Below, piece by piece: positions 25,967-34,860 of a stretch of DNA of 64,000 nt. The translations under genes and the position numbers were made by a program. The notes under the pieces were generated by a model. The model was given only the letters and a program-made list of their open reading frames with translations, did not search any database and was not told where the DNA came from. The DNA comes from Mycolicibacterium psychrotolerans (lineage in GTDB: Bacteria > Actinomycetota > Actinomycetes > Mycobacteriales > Mycobacteriaceae): positions 4,960,001 through 5,024,000 of the forward strand of contig NZ_AP022574.1 of the NCBI RefSeq assembly GCF_010729305.1. Reading direction: 5' to 3'. The number at the start of each line of letters is the position of its first letter. Positions within the stretch are counted from its first letter, which is position 1.

Positions 25967-26691
25967 GGTCGATCTTTCTGCGGGTCGGAGGGCCGGGTGA
26001 GGAGACGCCGCACGGTGGTGACGGCCGGACCGAGTCGATGCAGGTGCTCGTCGAGTTCGTCGACGGCGGCGTGGAGTTCGCGGTCGGTCATCGGGTGCAG
26101 GGCGTCGAAGATGAACAACGCCGTCGTGGTGTGTTCGCTCAACTGCGTGCGGCGGGCCTGCCGCCAGTTCCAGCGCCGGCACGTCACGCCGACGTCATCG
26201 CACCACACCACCTCTCCCACCTCGGGGTGCTCGACGACGTCGGCGCCGTCGGCGACGGTGTCGAACGGTTCCCCACCGGTTGCCCGGATCAGTCGGGGCG
26301 GCCCGGTGTAGCGGGAAAGGTCCTCTCCCCCAACGGGAAGCTGATGCTTGACCGACACGGCGTTGTAGATGTCGGTCAGGCGGTTCACCCGGGGAAGCCC
26401 GGTGGCCACGCGACGGGTCAGTGCCTCCACGCTGGTGCGGGTTCGCTGCGGCTTGGCGCCGAACGCGCGGAACGCGTCCCGCCACGCCGCGATGTGCGCG
26501 ATGTCCTCCACTGGCCGGTCGCCGAGCCGCTCGCGCGCAACCGATTCCGCCTCCTTCAGCAGCGTCTCGCTGATCTCGTCACTCGGACCGGGTGGCAAGC
26601 CTCCGGCGGCGATCATCACCGCCCGGTAGTCCGGACGCAGATCGAACACGGCGTCCTCGACGTGCGCGCCCTCCACTGCCTCGGTGAGCAT
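25960..26691 (-). CDS. B3/B4 (phenylalanyl-tRNA synthetase beta-like) domain protein
   Basis: 243 residues. The B3/B4 tRNA-binding-type domain spans most of the protein: WRDAFRAFGAKPQRTRTSVE, RVNRLTDIYNAVSVKHQLPV, GGEDLSRYTGPPRLIRATGGE and VVWCDDVGVTCRRWNWRQ. Stand-alone B3/B4 proteins are thought to act in tRNA editing or as unknown enzymes. ATG 26691 follows GAGGA at good spacing; a GTG at 26706 would overlap the regulator gene. It is the middle gene of an XRE-cupin regulator / B3-B4 / PaiB-like operon. Confidence 0.82.
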   Translation of the reverse strand: MLTEAVEGAHVEDAVFDLRPDYRAVMIAAGGLPPGPSDEISETLLKEAESVARERLGDRPVEDIAHIAAWRDAFRAFGAKPQRTRTSVEALTRRVATGLPRVNRLTDIYNAVSVKHQLPVGGEDLSRYTGPPRLIRATGGEPFDTVADGADVVEHPEVGEVVWCDDVGVTCRRWNWRQARRTQLSEHTTTALFIFDALHPMTDRELHAAVDELDEHLHRLGPAVTTVRRLLTRPSDPQKDRPC

Positions 26692-26698
26692 CGAATCC

Positions 26699-27313
26699 TC
26701 AGCCACGATGCGCGTCCCCAGAAGCGTTCCCGACGCCCGGTTCGAAGACGGTGAGGACGAACCTCGCGATCTCCGTTCCGGTGTTGACGTAGCCGTGATC
26801 GACGTCGCCGGGAAAGGCGATCGCGTCGCCGGTGTCGAGCACCGTCGCCTGTCCCTGCACCTCGACGGCGATCGGTCCGTCAATCACGGTGAGGAGTTCC
26901 TGGGTTCCGGCGACATGCGCCTCGCTGGTGTGGCGGTCACCGGGGCCGAGCGTCCAGTCCCACATCTCGACCACGTGGGGTGGCGATGTCCCGGCGACCA
27001 GGACGCCGCGTCCGCCGTGGGTCCCTGTCCACAGTCGCGCTCCGTCGCCGCGGCGGGTCACCTTCACCGCCTTGGACTCCGGCGGTTCCACGAGTGCCGG
27101 CAATCCCACCCCGAGCGCGTCGCTGAGCCGAAGAAGTGTTCCCACACTGGGATTCACCGCGCCCTGCTCCACACTGACGACCATGCGCCGGCTCACCGAT
27201 GCGGCACCGGCGAGCTGATCCAGCGTCCACCCACGCCGTTGCCGCTCCTGCCGGACCCGCGCACCGATCGCCGTCGCGAGCTTCGCAGCCACCTCATCCA
27301 CGCAGTGCAGCAT
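26699..27313 (-). CDS. XRE-family regulator with C-terminal cupin
   Basis: About 204 residues. The HTH reads RRGWTLDQLAGAASVSRRMV followed by EQGAVNPSVGTLLRLSDALG, and the cupin sensor includes EAHVAGTQELLTVIDGP and GDAIAFPGDVDHGYVN. It probably represses its own operon. The start is ambiguous. ATG 27313 lies inside a TATGCT hexamer; if that hexamer is the -10, transcription would begin at GTG 27301 (leaderless) and the true protein would be four residues shorter. A palindrome just upstream is the likely operator. Confidence 0.88.
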   Translation of the reverse strand: MLHCVDEVAAKLATAIGARVRQERQRRGWTLDQLAGAASVSRRMVVSVEQGAVNPSVGTLLRLSDALGVGLPALVEPPESKAVKVTRRGDGARLWTGTHGGRGVLVAGTSPPHVVEMWDWTLGPGDRHTSEAHVAGTQELLTVIDGPIAVEVQGQATVLDTGDAIAFPGDVDHGYVNTGTEIARFVLTVFEPGVGNASGDAHRG

Positions 27314-27316
27314 AGC

Positions 27317-27329
27317 GCACTGAAAGTGC
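27317..27329. promoter_or_regulatory. Candidate operator palindrome for the XRE-cupin regulator
   Basis: GCACTGAAAGTGC is a 5+3+5 inverted repeat directly upstream of the regulator start. A further AGTGC lies at 27304-27308. Placement over the core promoter suits autorepression. Confidence 0.5.
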
Positions 27330-27502
27330 AGTGAATTTGGCTGACATAAAGTCGGTCACCGCACCGGATATGTCCGGCCGTCACCAGTGACCATGACTTT
27401 CGGCTCTTGCTCGGTCGGCGGCGCGCAGGGTCGACTTGGGGAGGGCCGGTCTCTGGGGAGGTAGTCGATGGTCGTCACGATCGGTTCGTGGGGTGATCGG
27501 CA

Positions 27503-30085
27503 ATGTCTGTAGAGGTAGAGCCGGCCGATCTCGGACTGACGGAGGAGCAGGCGGCTCGCCGATTGGCCGCGGACGGGCCGAATGAGCTGCCGACCGCGAT
27601 GCGTCGCAGCATCGTTCGCGAAGCTTGGGATGTCATACGTCAGCCGATGCTGTTGCTGCTCCTCGCTGCAGGCGGGGTCAACTTCCTGCTTGCCGAACCT
27701 CTTGACGGTGCGTTGCTGATGGCGTTCGTCGTCGTGGTCGTCGCCATCTCGATCTACCAGGAGCACAAGACAGGGAAGGCGCTGGAGGCACTGCGCGATC
27801 TGTCGTCACCGCGAGCGCTGGTCGTGCGCGACGGAATGCAGAAGCGCGTCGCCGGGAAAGATGTGGTGCGCGGCGACCTGCTGATGTTGGCCGAAGGCGA
27901 CCGGGTACCGGCAGACGCCGTCTTGGTGGACTGCGCGAGCTTCTCCGTGGACGAGTCGGCGCTGACCGGAGAGTCCGTACCCGTGCGGAAGGTCGCGATC
28001 GAGCGTTCCGAGAGGGGCGCGGCGATGGGCCGGCCCGGCGGTGATGCGACGCCGTGGGTGTTCTCGGGCACGCTCGTCGTCAAAGGACACGGCGTCGCGG
28101 TCGCCAAGGGCACCGGCGCCGAAACCGAACTGGGAAAAATCGGTGCGGCACTGCGAACCATCGAACCCGAGCGAACTGCACTGCAACGCGAAATCGACCG
28201 ACTGGTGGGCATTCTCGCCGCCCTCGGGGTCGCCGCCGCAGTCGCCGTCGTCATCGTCTACGGGCTCACTCGCGGCAACTGGCTTGCCGGCACGCTCGCC
28301 GGTATCGCGACCGCGATGGCACTGCTACCTGAAGAGTTCCCGGTGGTGCTGACGGTCTTCATGGCCGTCGGCGCCTGGCGTATGTCGAAGAAGAACGTCC
28401 TCACCCGCCGCCCTCCGGTCATCGAGACACTCGGATCGGCCACGGTGCTGTGCGTGGACAAGACCGGAACGTTGACGTTGAACACGATGACGGTGCGCAC
28501 TCTGATCGTCGACGGTCAGACCCATACATGTGACGCGGGACCGCTGCCCGAGAAGTTCCACACGATTGCGGAAATGTCGGTTCTCGCCTCGCCGGTCGAC
28601 CCCTTCGACCCGATGGACAAGGCGTTCAGGGAGCTGGGCGACATATACCTCTCGGGCACGACACATCTGCACGAGAACTGGCGACTCGTACGCGAATACC
28701 CGTTGTCAGAAAAGTTGTTGGCCCTCTCGCACGTGTGGCGCTCGCCCGACGGTGGCCACTACGTCATCGCCGCCAAGGGCGCCCCCGAAGCCATCGCAGA
28801 CCTCTGTCACCTCGACGCCGCGCGGCTCGCCGCGCTTACCGAGCAGGTGGAGGCGGCGACCGCCGACGGTTATCGGGTTCTGGCGGTGGCGTGCGCGCGG
28901 TTCGACAGCGCAAGAGCCCTCCCCGAAGGACCCCACGACTTCGATTTCGACCTGCTGGGCCTGGTCGGCCTGCAGGATCCGATCAGACCCGGTGTCGCCG
29001 AAGCCGTTGCGGAGTGCCGCAGGGCGAAGATCCGGACGATCATGATCACCGGAGACTATCCCGGCACGGCACTGGCGATCGCGCGCGACATCGGTCTCGA
29101 CCACACCGCCGGCTGCATCACCGGCCGTGAACTCGAAAAGCTCTCGGAGGACGAGTTGGCCGACCGCGTTCGCTCGGTCAGTGTGTTCGCACGGATGGTG
29201 CCCGAGCAGAAACTCCAACTGGTGAGGGCGCTGCAGTCCAACGGCGAGGTGGTCGGGATGACCGGCGACGGGGTCAACGACGCTCCAGCGCTGCGGGCGG
29301 CCGACATCGGCATCGCGATGGGTGCGCACGGCACTGATGTGGCACGCGAATCGGCCGCGTTGGTGATCACCGACGACGATTTCAGTTCGATCGTGGGCGG
29401 GGTGCGCCAAGGGCGCGGCATCTTCGACAACCTTCGCAAAGCGATGGCCTACGTGATCGCCGTGCACCTGCCGATCGTCGGTATGTCACTGATCCCGCTG
29501 TTCGTCACCGACTGGCCGCTGGTCCTGCTGCCCGTCCAGATCGCCTTTCTCGAGCTGATCATCGACCCCGCCTGTTCGGTGGTCTTCGAGGCCGAGCAGA
29601 TCGATCCGAAGATCATGGACGTGCCGCCACGTGACCCGAAGGCGCCGTTGCTCAGCGCAAGAGTTCTCGGAATCGCTGCACTGCAGGGGTTTTCGCTCCT
29701 CATCGCCACCGCAGGGGTGTACATGTGGGCTGTGCTCACCGAAAGGCCCGACTCGGTGACGCGCTCGGTGACCTTCGCCGCGCTCGTCGTGGGGAATCTG
29801 GCACTGATCCTGGTGAATCGATCCTGGCGGCTGCCCGTGTGGCAGACGTTCCGGGAACGTCGCAACCCGACGCTGAAGTGGATTCTCGGCGGGGCCGCAC
29901 TGCTGCTGGTGGCGACGTTGACGATCCCGGCGCTGCGGGGCCTGTTCAATTTCGGGGCGCTCACGGCGACCGAGTGGTGCATTGCGGTCGGCGCCGGAAT
30001 TGTCGCGGTCGCCTGGTTCGAGATCTACAAGATCACGGTTGCCCGGCCCTCCGCACAGTCCGTCGCCGCGGCGGGGACGCGGTGA
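27503..30085 (+). CDS. P2-type cation-transporting P-type ATPase
   Basis: 860 residues. The N-terminal cation-ATPase domain includes GLTEEQAARRLAADGPNELP. Other landmarks are the actuator LTGESVPV, the membrane motif MALLPEEFPVVLTVFMAVG at about residue 275 (PEE(F)P ion site of calcium-type pumps), DKTGTLTLN at about 318, and TGDGVNDAPAL at about 586. The C-terminal membrane domain has AFLELIIDPACSVVFEAE. The family includes SERCA-like Ca2+ pumps and mycobacterial CtpF, which is DosR-controlled in M. tuberculosis. Whether this copy is CtpF itself is unclear. A weak DosR-like site lies at 27393-27406. Confidence 0.9.
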   Translation: MSVEVEPADLGLTEEQAARRLAADGPNELPTAMRRSIVREAWDVIRQPMLLLLLAAGGVNFLLAEPLDGALLMAFVVVVVAISIYQEHKTGKALEALRDLSSPRALVVRDGMQKRVAGKDVVRGDLLMLAEGDRVPADAVLVDCASFSVDESALTGESVPVRKVAIERSERGAAMGRPGGDATPWVFSGTLVVKGHGVAVAKGTGAETELGKIGAALRTIEPERTALQREIDRLVGILAALGVAAAVAVVIVYGLTRGNWLAGTLAGIATAMALLPEEFPVVLTVFMAVGAWRMSKKNVLTRRPPVIETLGSATVLCVDKTGTLTLNTMTVRTLIVDGQTHTCDAGPLPEKFHTIAEMSVLASPVDPFDPMDKAFRELGDIYLSGTTHLHENWRLVREYPLSEKLLALSHVWRSPDGGHYVIAAKGAPEAIADLCHLDAARLAALTEQVEAATADGYRVLAVACARFDSARALPEGPHDFDFDLLGLVGLQDPIRPGVAEAVAECRRAKIRTIMITGDYPGTALAIARDIGLDHTAGCITGRELEKLSEDELADRVRSVSVFARMVPEQKLQLVRALQSNGEVVGMTGDGVNDAPALRAADIGIAMGAHGTDVARESAALVITDDDFSSIVGGVRQGRGIFDNLRKAMAYVIAVHLPIVGMSLIPLFVTDWPLVLLPVQIAFLELIIDPACSVVFEAEQIDPKIMDVPPRDPKAPLLSARVLGIAALQGFSLLIATAGVYMWAVLTERPDSVTRSVTFAALVVGNLALILVNRSWRLPVWQTFRERRNPTLKWILGGAALLLVATLTIPALRGLFNFGALTATEWCIAVGAGIVAVAWFEIYKITVARPSAQSVAAAGTR

Positions 30086-30167
30086 CGCCGGAGCGGTCCC
30101 GATCTGGCGGCATCTCGGTGGGGCTGCAGATCGGATCGCACGAGCCCTCCGCTGACAGGGAAAGGTG

Positions 30168-31421
30168 ATGGCCTGGCAGGAGATTCAACCGTTCCTGGTG
30201 GCGCTCGCCGTCGGGTTGCTCCTCGGCCTGGAACGCGAACGCAGCCACAGCCGCAAGCTTCCCGCCGGGTCGCGTTCCTTTGCGCTCCTGGCGTTGGTCG
30301 GTGCGGTCGCGGCCAGTATCGACCCCTGGGCCGTGACATTGGGACTGGCAGGCGTCAGCGCGTTGATGACCGTCGCGTACTTCCGCGTGAGCGGCGACGA
30401 CCCGGGAACGACCACAGCGCTCGCCGCGCTGACCGCCTACGTGCTCGGCGCACTCGCCTTCAGCCGTCCGGTCCTCGCTGTGGCACTCGCCGTGATCGTG
30501 GCGGGTCTGCTCGTGTCGAAGACGCGAATACATCGCTTCGCACGCGACATCGTGAGCGAGGTCGAATTAGAGGACGCGATCAAGTTCTTGGCGGTGGCAT
30601 TCGTGATCCTGCCGCTGCTTCCGGATCGGGCGCTCGGACCATACGGTGTGCTCAATCCGGCGAAAGTGTGGCTACTCGTCGTACTGCTCACCGGTATCGG
30701 CTGGCTCGGTTACATCGGTGTCCGCGCGCTCGGTCCCGAGCGAGGCCTGCTGATCACCGGCCTGGCCGGAGGGTTCATCTCCGCCACCGCGACCACCGCG
30801 TCGATGGGCCGACTCAGCCGGACCACCGGCAGCGTGCGGGCCCCGTTGGCGAGTGCGCTTCTGGCGAGCCTGGCCACTTTCGTGCAGTTGCTCATCGTGA
30901 TCGGCCTCATCGACATCGACGTACTGCGTCGCCTGTGGTTACCGGTAGCGGCCGCAGCGATCGTGCTCATCGGTGTTGCCGCGTTCGTCTATTGGCGTGC
31001 CGGTCGTGATGGAGACGGGACCGCGGACGGCGCCTGCGGAATCGGCGCGCCCGCAAGCCGACCGTTCGCTCTGCGGCCCGCCCTCATCCTCGCCGCGGTA
31101 CTGACGTTCGCACTGCTTCTCGGCCGTTGGGGAGGCGATGTCCTCGGTCCCCAGGGCACCATCCTTGCCGCGTTCGCCGCGGGCCTCGCCGACGCGCACG
31201 CCGGAGCGGTGGCTGCGGCCAGCCTCGCCGCCAGGGGCGACGTCACCGCCGACACCGCGCTCCTCGCGATCGCGGCCGCGCTCGGTTCGAACCTGCTCGT
31301 CAAGACGATCCTGGCCTTCGTCGCCGGTGGGCGGCGATTCGGGCTTCGGTTCATTGCCGGAATGGCACCGCCCGCGGTCGTTTTCGGCCTCGTGCTGACC
31401 GCGGCCATCTCGATGCACTAG
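30168..31421 (+). CDS. MgtC/SapB-DUF4010 family membrane protein
   Basis: About 417 residues with roughly a dozen hydrophobic segments. The N-terminal MgtC-like part has ALAVGLLLGLERERSHSR and GSRSFALLALVGAVAA. The DUF4010 part follows, including GLAGGFISATATTASMGRL. Family members are implicated in cation homeostasis and low-Mg2+ adaptation. ATG 30168 is preceded by GGGAAAGG (GTG 30165 overlaps it). The gene lies 82 nt after the P2-type ATPase on the same strand, consistent with co-transcription and a shared ion-homeostasis role. Confidence 0.88.
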   Translation: MAWQEIQPFLVALAVGLLLGLERERSHSRKLPAGSRSFALLALVGAVAASIDPWAVTLGLAGVSALMTVAYFRVSGDDPGTTTALAALTAYVLGALAFSRPVLAVALAVIVAGLLVSKTRIHRFARDIVSEVELEDAIKFLAVAFVILPLLPDRALGPYGVLNPAKVWLLVVLLTGIGWLGYIGVRALGPERGLLITGLAGGFISATATTASMGRLSRTTGSVRAPLASALLASLATFVQLLIVIGLIDIDVLRRLWLPVAAAAIVLIGVAAFVYWRAGRDGDGTADGACGIGAPASRPFALRPALILAAVLTFALLLGRWGGDVLGPQGTILAAFAAGLADAHAGAVAAASLAARGDVTADTALLAIAAALGSNLLVKTILAFVAGGRRFGLRFIAGMAPPAVVFGLVLTAAISMH

Positions 31422-31449
31422 TCGGCGGGGGCGAGCCGTCGACGCATGC

Positions 31450-31710
31450 TCACCGGTGCTCCCGCAGCAGGGCCGCCCGGCGCCGGTACTCGTCCTCGTC
31501 GATCTCACCTCTGGCGAAACGTTCTGCGAGGAGATCCTCGGCGGACGACTTCGGGTAGCCATGTGATCGCCCGGCGCTCTGGCGAGGGCCGCCGAGGAAC
31601 CGGATCGCGAGTACGATGCCGGCGATCACGAGCGCCCAGACCAGCACCATCATGATCGACATCAGAGCCCAGCCGCCCCAGCCCCACATCCATCCGTCTC
31701 CGTACATCAT
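31450..31710 (-). CDS. Small membrane protein with C-terminal SHOCT domain
   Basis: 86 residues. A Trp/Gly/Met-rich start (MMYGDGWMWGWGGW) leads into one transmembrane helix (SIMMVLVWALVIAGIVLAIRFL). The SHOCT motif follows: AEDLLAERFARGEIDEDEYRRRAALLRE. Such proteins are common near copper and oligomeric membrane systems in actinobacteria, and here the gene is near a CopB-type ATPase. Function unknown. Confidence 0.8.
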   Translation of the reverse strand: MMYGDGWMWGWGGWALMSIMMVLVWALVIAGIVLAIRFLGGPRQSAGRSHGYPKSSAEDLLAERFARGEIDEDEYRRRAALLREHR

Positions 31711-31922
31711 CGCGACAGTCCTTTCCGGCCGCGAGGTCCGGCAACGTCATGGCCTTCGGTCAGGATGCGCCCAGCAGGCGCGCAAATGTAGAGCAGATGG
31801 TCCCTTGCACAGCTGTTGGTGCCGCACTGGGGAGCGGCGGCGCATGACGAAGCGATCTCAGTCAGGCCGAGATCTGGTGTCGGACAGTCCACCGTTCGGC
31901 ACAGAGCTGACACCATCGACCT

Positions 31923-32618
31923 GTGAGAGCCACGGCAGCGACGAAGACCGATGGTGGGCTTGCGGTCCGCCTCGCTGCGCTTGCTTCACTCGGTGCAGCG
32001 GTCATTCACGGTGCCGTGGTCCCCAATCACTGGCAGGAGTGGGTTCCGGCGGGGTTGTTCTTCGTCACGATCGCGGTGCTGCAACTGATCTGGGCCTACG
32101 CGGTGATCAGTCGCGCGACGGCGCCGGTTCTGGCCGCCGGGATCATGATCAACCTCGCAGTGGTTGCGTTGTGGGCGCTGACCAGGACAGCCGGAGCGCC
32201 GTTCGGGCCCCACGCCGGAGTGGCCGAAGTGGTCCAGGCTGCGGACCTGTGCGCGGCGCTGCTAGAGATCTACGTCGTGATGGGCGCCGGCTGGGCGTGG
32301 TATCGCAGTCACCGGGGGGACCTGATTCCCGGGTACGCGAACGCACTGATCCTGTTCGGCGCTGTCGCGGTCGTCACGCTGGCCTCCACCGCCGGGGTGG
32401 TGTCGGGGTTGCGGCACGGCCACCATGCGCCCCCGATGGCAGAGCCGGGTCACCACCGGCCGAACGCGGGGCACACGGATGCGCACCACGCACACACTCC
32501 CGAACCGCAGACTGCGGACGCCCCGGCCGTGCCCTTCTCACCCGAACCTGTCGCTGTCCCTGTCGCGCCGCCGGAGCCGTCGCACGACGGGCACAGTGAT
32601 CATGACCACGCCGACTGA
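31923..32618 (+). CDS. Membrane protein with His-rich C-terminal tail
   Basis: 231 residues. Five hydrophobic segments are followed by a long histidine-rich tail beginning GLRHGHHAPPMAEPGHHRPN and ending SHDGHSDHDHAD, with more than 15 His. The tail looks like a metal-binding or buffering segment. The GTG at 31923 is the only reasonable start. The stop lies 3 nt from the convergent CopB-type ATPase gene. Homologous hypothetical proteins often accompany copper export genes; function unproven. Confidence 0.8.
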   Translation: MRATAATKTDGGLAVRLAALASLGAAVIHGAVVPNHWQEWVPAGLFFVTIAVLQLIWAYAVISRATAPVLAAGIMINLAVVALWALTRTAGAPFGPHAGVAEVVQAADLCAALLEIYVVMGAGWAWYRSHRGDLIPGYANALILFGAVAVVTLASTAGVVSGLRHGHHAPPMAEPGHHRPNAGHTDAHHAHTPEPQTADAPAVPFSPEPVAVPVAPPEPSHDGHSDHDHAD

Positions 32619-32621
32619 CCT

Positions 32622-34706
32622 CTAACGCTGCAAAATGGCGCGGGTACTGGCCTCCGGTCTCAGATCGAGCCGACGCAGCAGCTGCGCGTTGAGCGCGACG
32701 ACCACGGTCGACAGCGACATCAGAACCGCACCGACCGACATGGGCAGGACGAAGCCGATCGGCGCCAGGACACCGGCGGCCAGCGGCACCGAGATCAGGT
32801 TGTATCCCGCACCCCACCACAGGTTCTGCTTCATCTTGCGATAGGTGGCGCGCGACAGTTCGATCACCGACAGCACCGAGCGCGGATCGGAACTGGCCAG
32901 AATGACACCCGCCGAGGCGATCGCGACGTCGGTTCCGGCGCCGATCGCGATGCCGACGTCTGCCTGCGCCAGCGCCGGCGCGTCGTTGACACCGTCACCG
33001 ACCATGGCGACCTTCTTGCCTTCATGTTGGAGCCCAGCCACTTTCGCCGCCTTGTCTTCCGGGCGCACCCCGGCGAAGACACGGTCGATCCCGAGTTCCC
33101 GGCCCACCGCATTGGCGACCGCTTCGGCGTCACCGGTGATCATGACCACCTCGATGCCGAGTTCATGCAAGGCATCGACGGCTTCGCGGGATTCGTGGCG
33201 GATCTCGTCGGCCAGGCGCAGACCGCCGACCACGGTGCCGTCCCGAACGACGTGCAGGATGATCGCGCCCTCGTCGCGCCAACCGGCGGCGGCGCCGACT
33301 TCGCGGGCACCGACCTCCTCGAGCAGGCGCGGCCCGCCCACCTGGATCTGGTGGCCGTCGACCTCGGCGGTGACACCGACCGCCGGTGAGGAGGTGAACC
33401 CGCTCGCGCGCGCCACGGAAAGTCCGCGCGCCTGCGCAGCGCGCACGATGGCCCGTGCCAGAGGGTGTTCGCTGTCGGCTTCTGCCGCGGCCGCCAGTGC
33501 AAGGACGGCGTCCTCGGTCAGATCGCCGACGGCGTCGATCGCGGTGACCGTCGGTTCACCCTTGGTGAGGGTGCCCGTCTTGTCGAACAGCACGGCGTCC
33601 ACGGTGCGCATGCTCTCGAGGGCGAGCCGGTCTTTGATCAGAACGCCGCCCCGAGCGGCGCGTTCGGTGGCGATGGAGACCACCAGCGGGATCGCCAAGC
33701 CGAGGGCGTGGGGGCACGCGATGACGAGCACGGTGATCGCGCGCACGACCGCCGCGTCAGGCTCCCCGACCGATGTCCACACCATCGCGGTGACGGCCGC
33801 GGTGATCAGGGCGAACCAGAACAGCCAGCCCGCAGCACGGTCGGCGAGACGCTGAGCGCGTGACGAGGAGTTCTGCGCTTCGGTGACCAGGCGTTGAATC
33901 CCGGCCAGGGTGGTGTCGTCGCCGGTCGCGGTCACCTCGACCCGTAACCCCGAGTCGGTGGCCACGGTTCCCGCCGTGACCGCGTCCCCGACGGCGCGGG
34001 CGACCGTCCGCGATTCGCCGGTCACCATCGATTCGTCCATGGCGGCACGGCCGTCGACGATCGTGCCGTCGGCGGGGACGCTGCCGCCGGGTCGGACGAT
34101 CACGACGTCGCCGACGCGCAGATCAGCCGGGGAAACGACGACCGTCTGGTCGCCGTCGATCTTCTCGGCTTGATCGGGGAGCAACGCGGCCAACGAGTCC
34201 AGCGCGGAGGTCGTCTGCGCCAGGGAACGCATCTCGACCCAGTGGCCGAGCAGCATGATGACGATGAGCAGCGCGAGCTCCCACCAGAATTCAAGCTCAT
34301 GATGGAGCAGTCCGAGACTGGCGCCCCAGGACGCGAGGAACGCGACGGTGATCGCCAACCCGATCAGGAGCATCATTCCCGGCTTGCGAGAACGTATCTC
34401 GCTGACCGCCCCGGTGAGGAAGGGACGACCGCCGACGGCGTACATGACGGTACCGAGCAACGGTGCCACCCAGCGGACACCCGGGAACTCAGGGACCTGA
34501 TAGCCCAGCAGCATCGCGAACATGGCCGAGAAGAAGACGACAGGGATCGCGATGACCACGTTGATCCAGAAGAGCTGTCGGAACTGGGCGACATGGTCGC
34601 CGTGGCCGGCATGACCGCCGTGACCGTCATGGCCGTCGTGTTCGGCGTGCTCGTCGGTCGGAGAGGTCGCTACTGCGGAGCCGTGGTGCTCGTGTGGCTG
34701 TGTCAT
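32622..34706 (-). CDS. CopB-type copper-exporting P1B ATPase (CPH motif)
   Basis: 694 residues. The N-terminus is His-rich (HAEHDGHDGHGGHAGHGDH, residues ~18-37) instead of an HMA domain. Landmarks are VTGES (actuator), VLVIACPHALGLAIPLV near residue 330 (CPH of P1B-3), FDKTGTLTKGEPTV near 373 and VGDGVNDAPALAQADVGIA near 590. CPH with a His-rich leader marks CopB-type Cu+/Cu2+ export. ATG 34706 lies behind GAAGGAAAG; the in-frame extension to 34757 would run into the palindrome upstream. A CsoR-like operator precedes the gene, but no csoR gene is adjacent. Confidence 0.93.
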   Translation of the reverse strand: MTQPHEHHGSAVATSPTDEHAEHDGHDGHGGHAGHGDHVAQFRQLFWINVVIAIPVVFFSAMFAMLLGYQVPEFPGVRWVAPLLGTVMYAVGGRPFLTGAVSEIRSRKPGMMLLIGLAITVAFLASWGASLGLLHHELEFWWELALLIVIMLLGHWVEMRSLAQTTSALDSLAALLPDQAEKIDGDQTVVVSPADLRVGDVVIVRPGGSVPADGTIVDGRAAMDESMVTGESRTVARAVGDAVTAGTVATDSGLRVEVTATGDDTTLAGIQRLVTEAQNSSSRAQRLADRAAGWLFWFALITAAVTAMVWTSVGEPDAAVVRAITVLVIACPHALGLAIPLVVSIATERAARGGVLIKDRLALESMRTVDAVLFDKTGTLTKGEPTVTAIDAVGDLTEDAVLALAAAAEADSEHPLARAIVRAAQARGLSVARASGFTSSPAVGVTAEVDGHQIQVGGPRLLEEVGAREVGAAAGWRDEGAIILHVVRDGTVVGGLRLADEIRHESREAVDALHELGIEVVMITGDAEAVANAVGRELGIDRVFAGVRPEDKAAKVAGLQHEGKKVAMVGDGVNDAPALAQADVGIAIGAGTDVAIASAGVILASSDPRSVLSVIELSRATYRKMKQNLWWGAGYNLISVPLAAGVLAPIGFVLPMSVGAVLMSLSTVVVALNAQLLRRLDLRPEASTRAILQR

Positions 34707-34751
34707 GGCGCTTTCCTTCGCGACGGACGTGTGTTCGCGGACCACTGAGCC

Positions 34752-34780
34752 GACCATATACCCCTAGGGGGTATATGGTC
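34752..34780. promoter_or_regulatory. Perfect 13+3+13 palindrome, CsoR-like copper operator
   Basis: The arms are GACCATATACCCC and GGGGTATATGGTC separated by TAG. TACCCC...GGGGTA pairs are the pattern bound by CsoR-family copper repressors. The site lies 46 nt upstream of the CopB-type start. Confidence 0.7.
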
Positions 34781-34835
34781 AAGGCTGGCTGCCTCAGCAG
34801 CGTCGCCTGCCAGGAGCCAGTCGCTACGTCGATTG

Positions 34836-34853
34836 ATGTAACTGGTGTTACAT
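34836..34853. promoter_or_regulatory. Perfect 18-bp palindromic operator of the ChrB-like operon
   Basis: ATGTAACTGGTGTTACAT (arms ATGTAAC/GTTACAT around TGGT) overlaps the predicted -10 hexamer TACATT (34849-34854). A repressor bound here would block transcription. The regulator is not identifiable in the window unless the ChrB-like protein itself binds. Confidence 0.6.
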
Positions 34854-34854
34854 T
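34849..34854 (+). promoter_or_regulatory. Predicted -10 hexamer for leaderless transcription of the ChrB-like gene
   Basis: TACATT ends 6 nt before ATG 34861, again giving a start codon at the transcript 5' end. Confidence 0.5.
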
Positions 34855-34860
34855 GCCCCG

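Noticed and set aside
27393..27406. Possible DosR box upstream of the P2-type ATPase (ATGACTTTCGGCTC)
   Set aside because: 9 of 14 positions match but the outer G/C arms are broken. Kept as a remark, not a feature.
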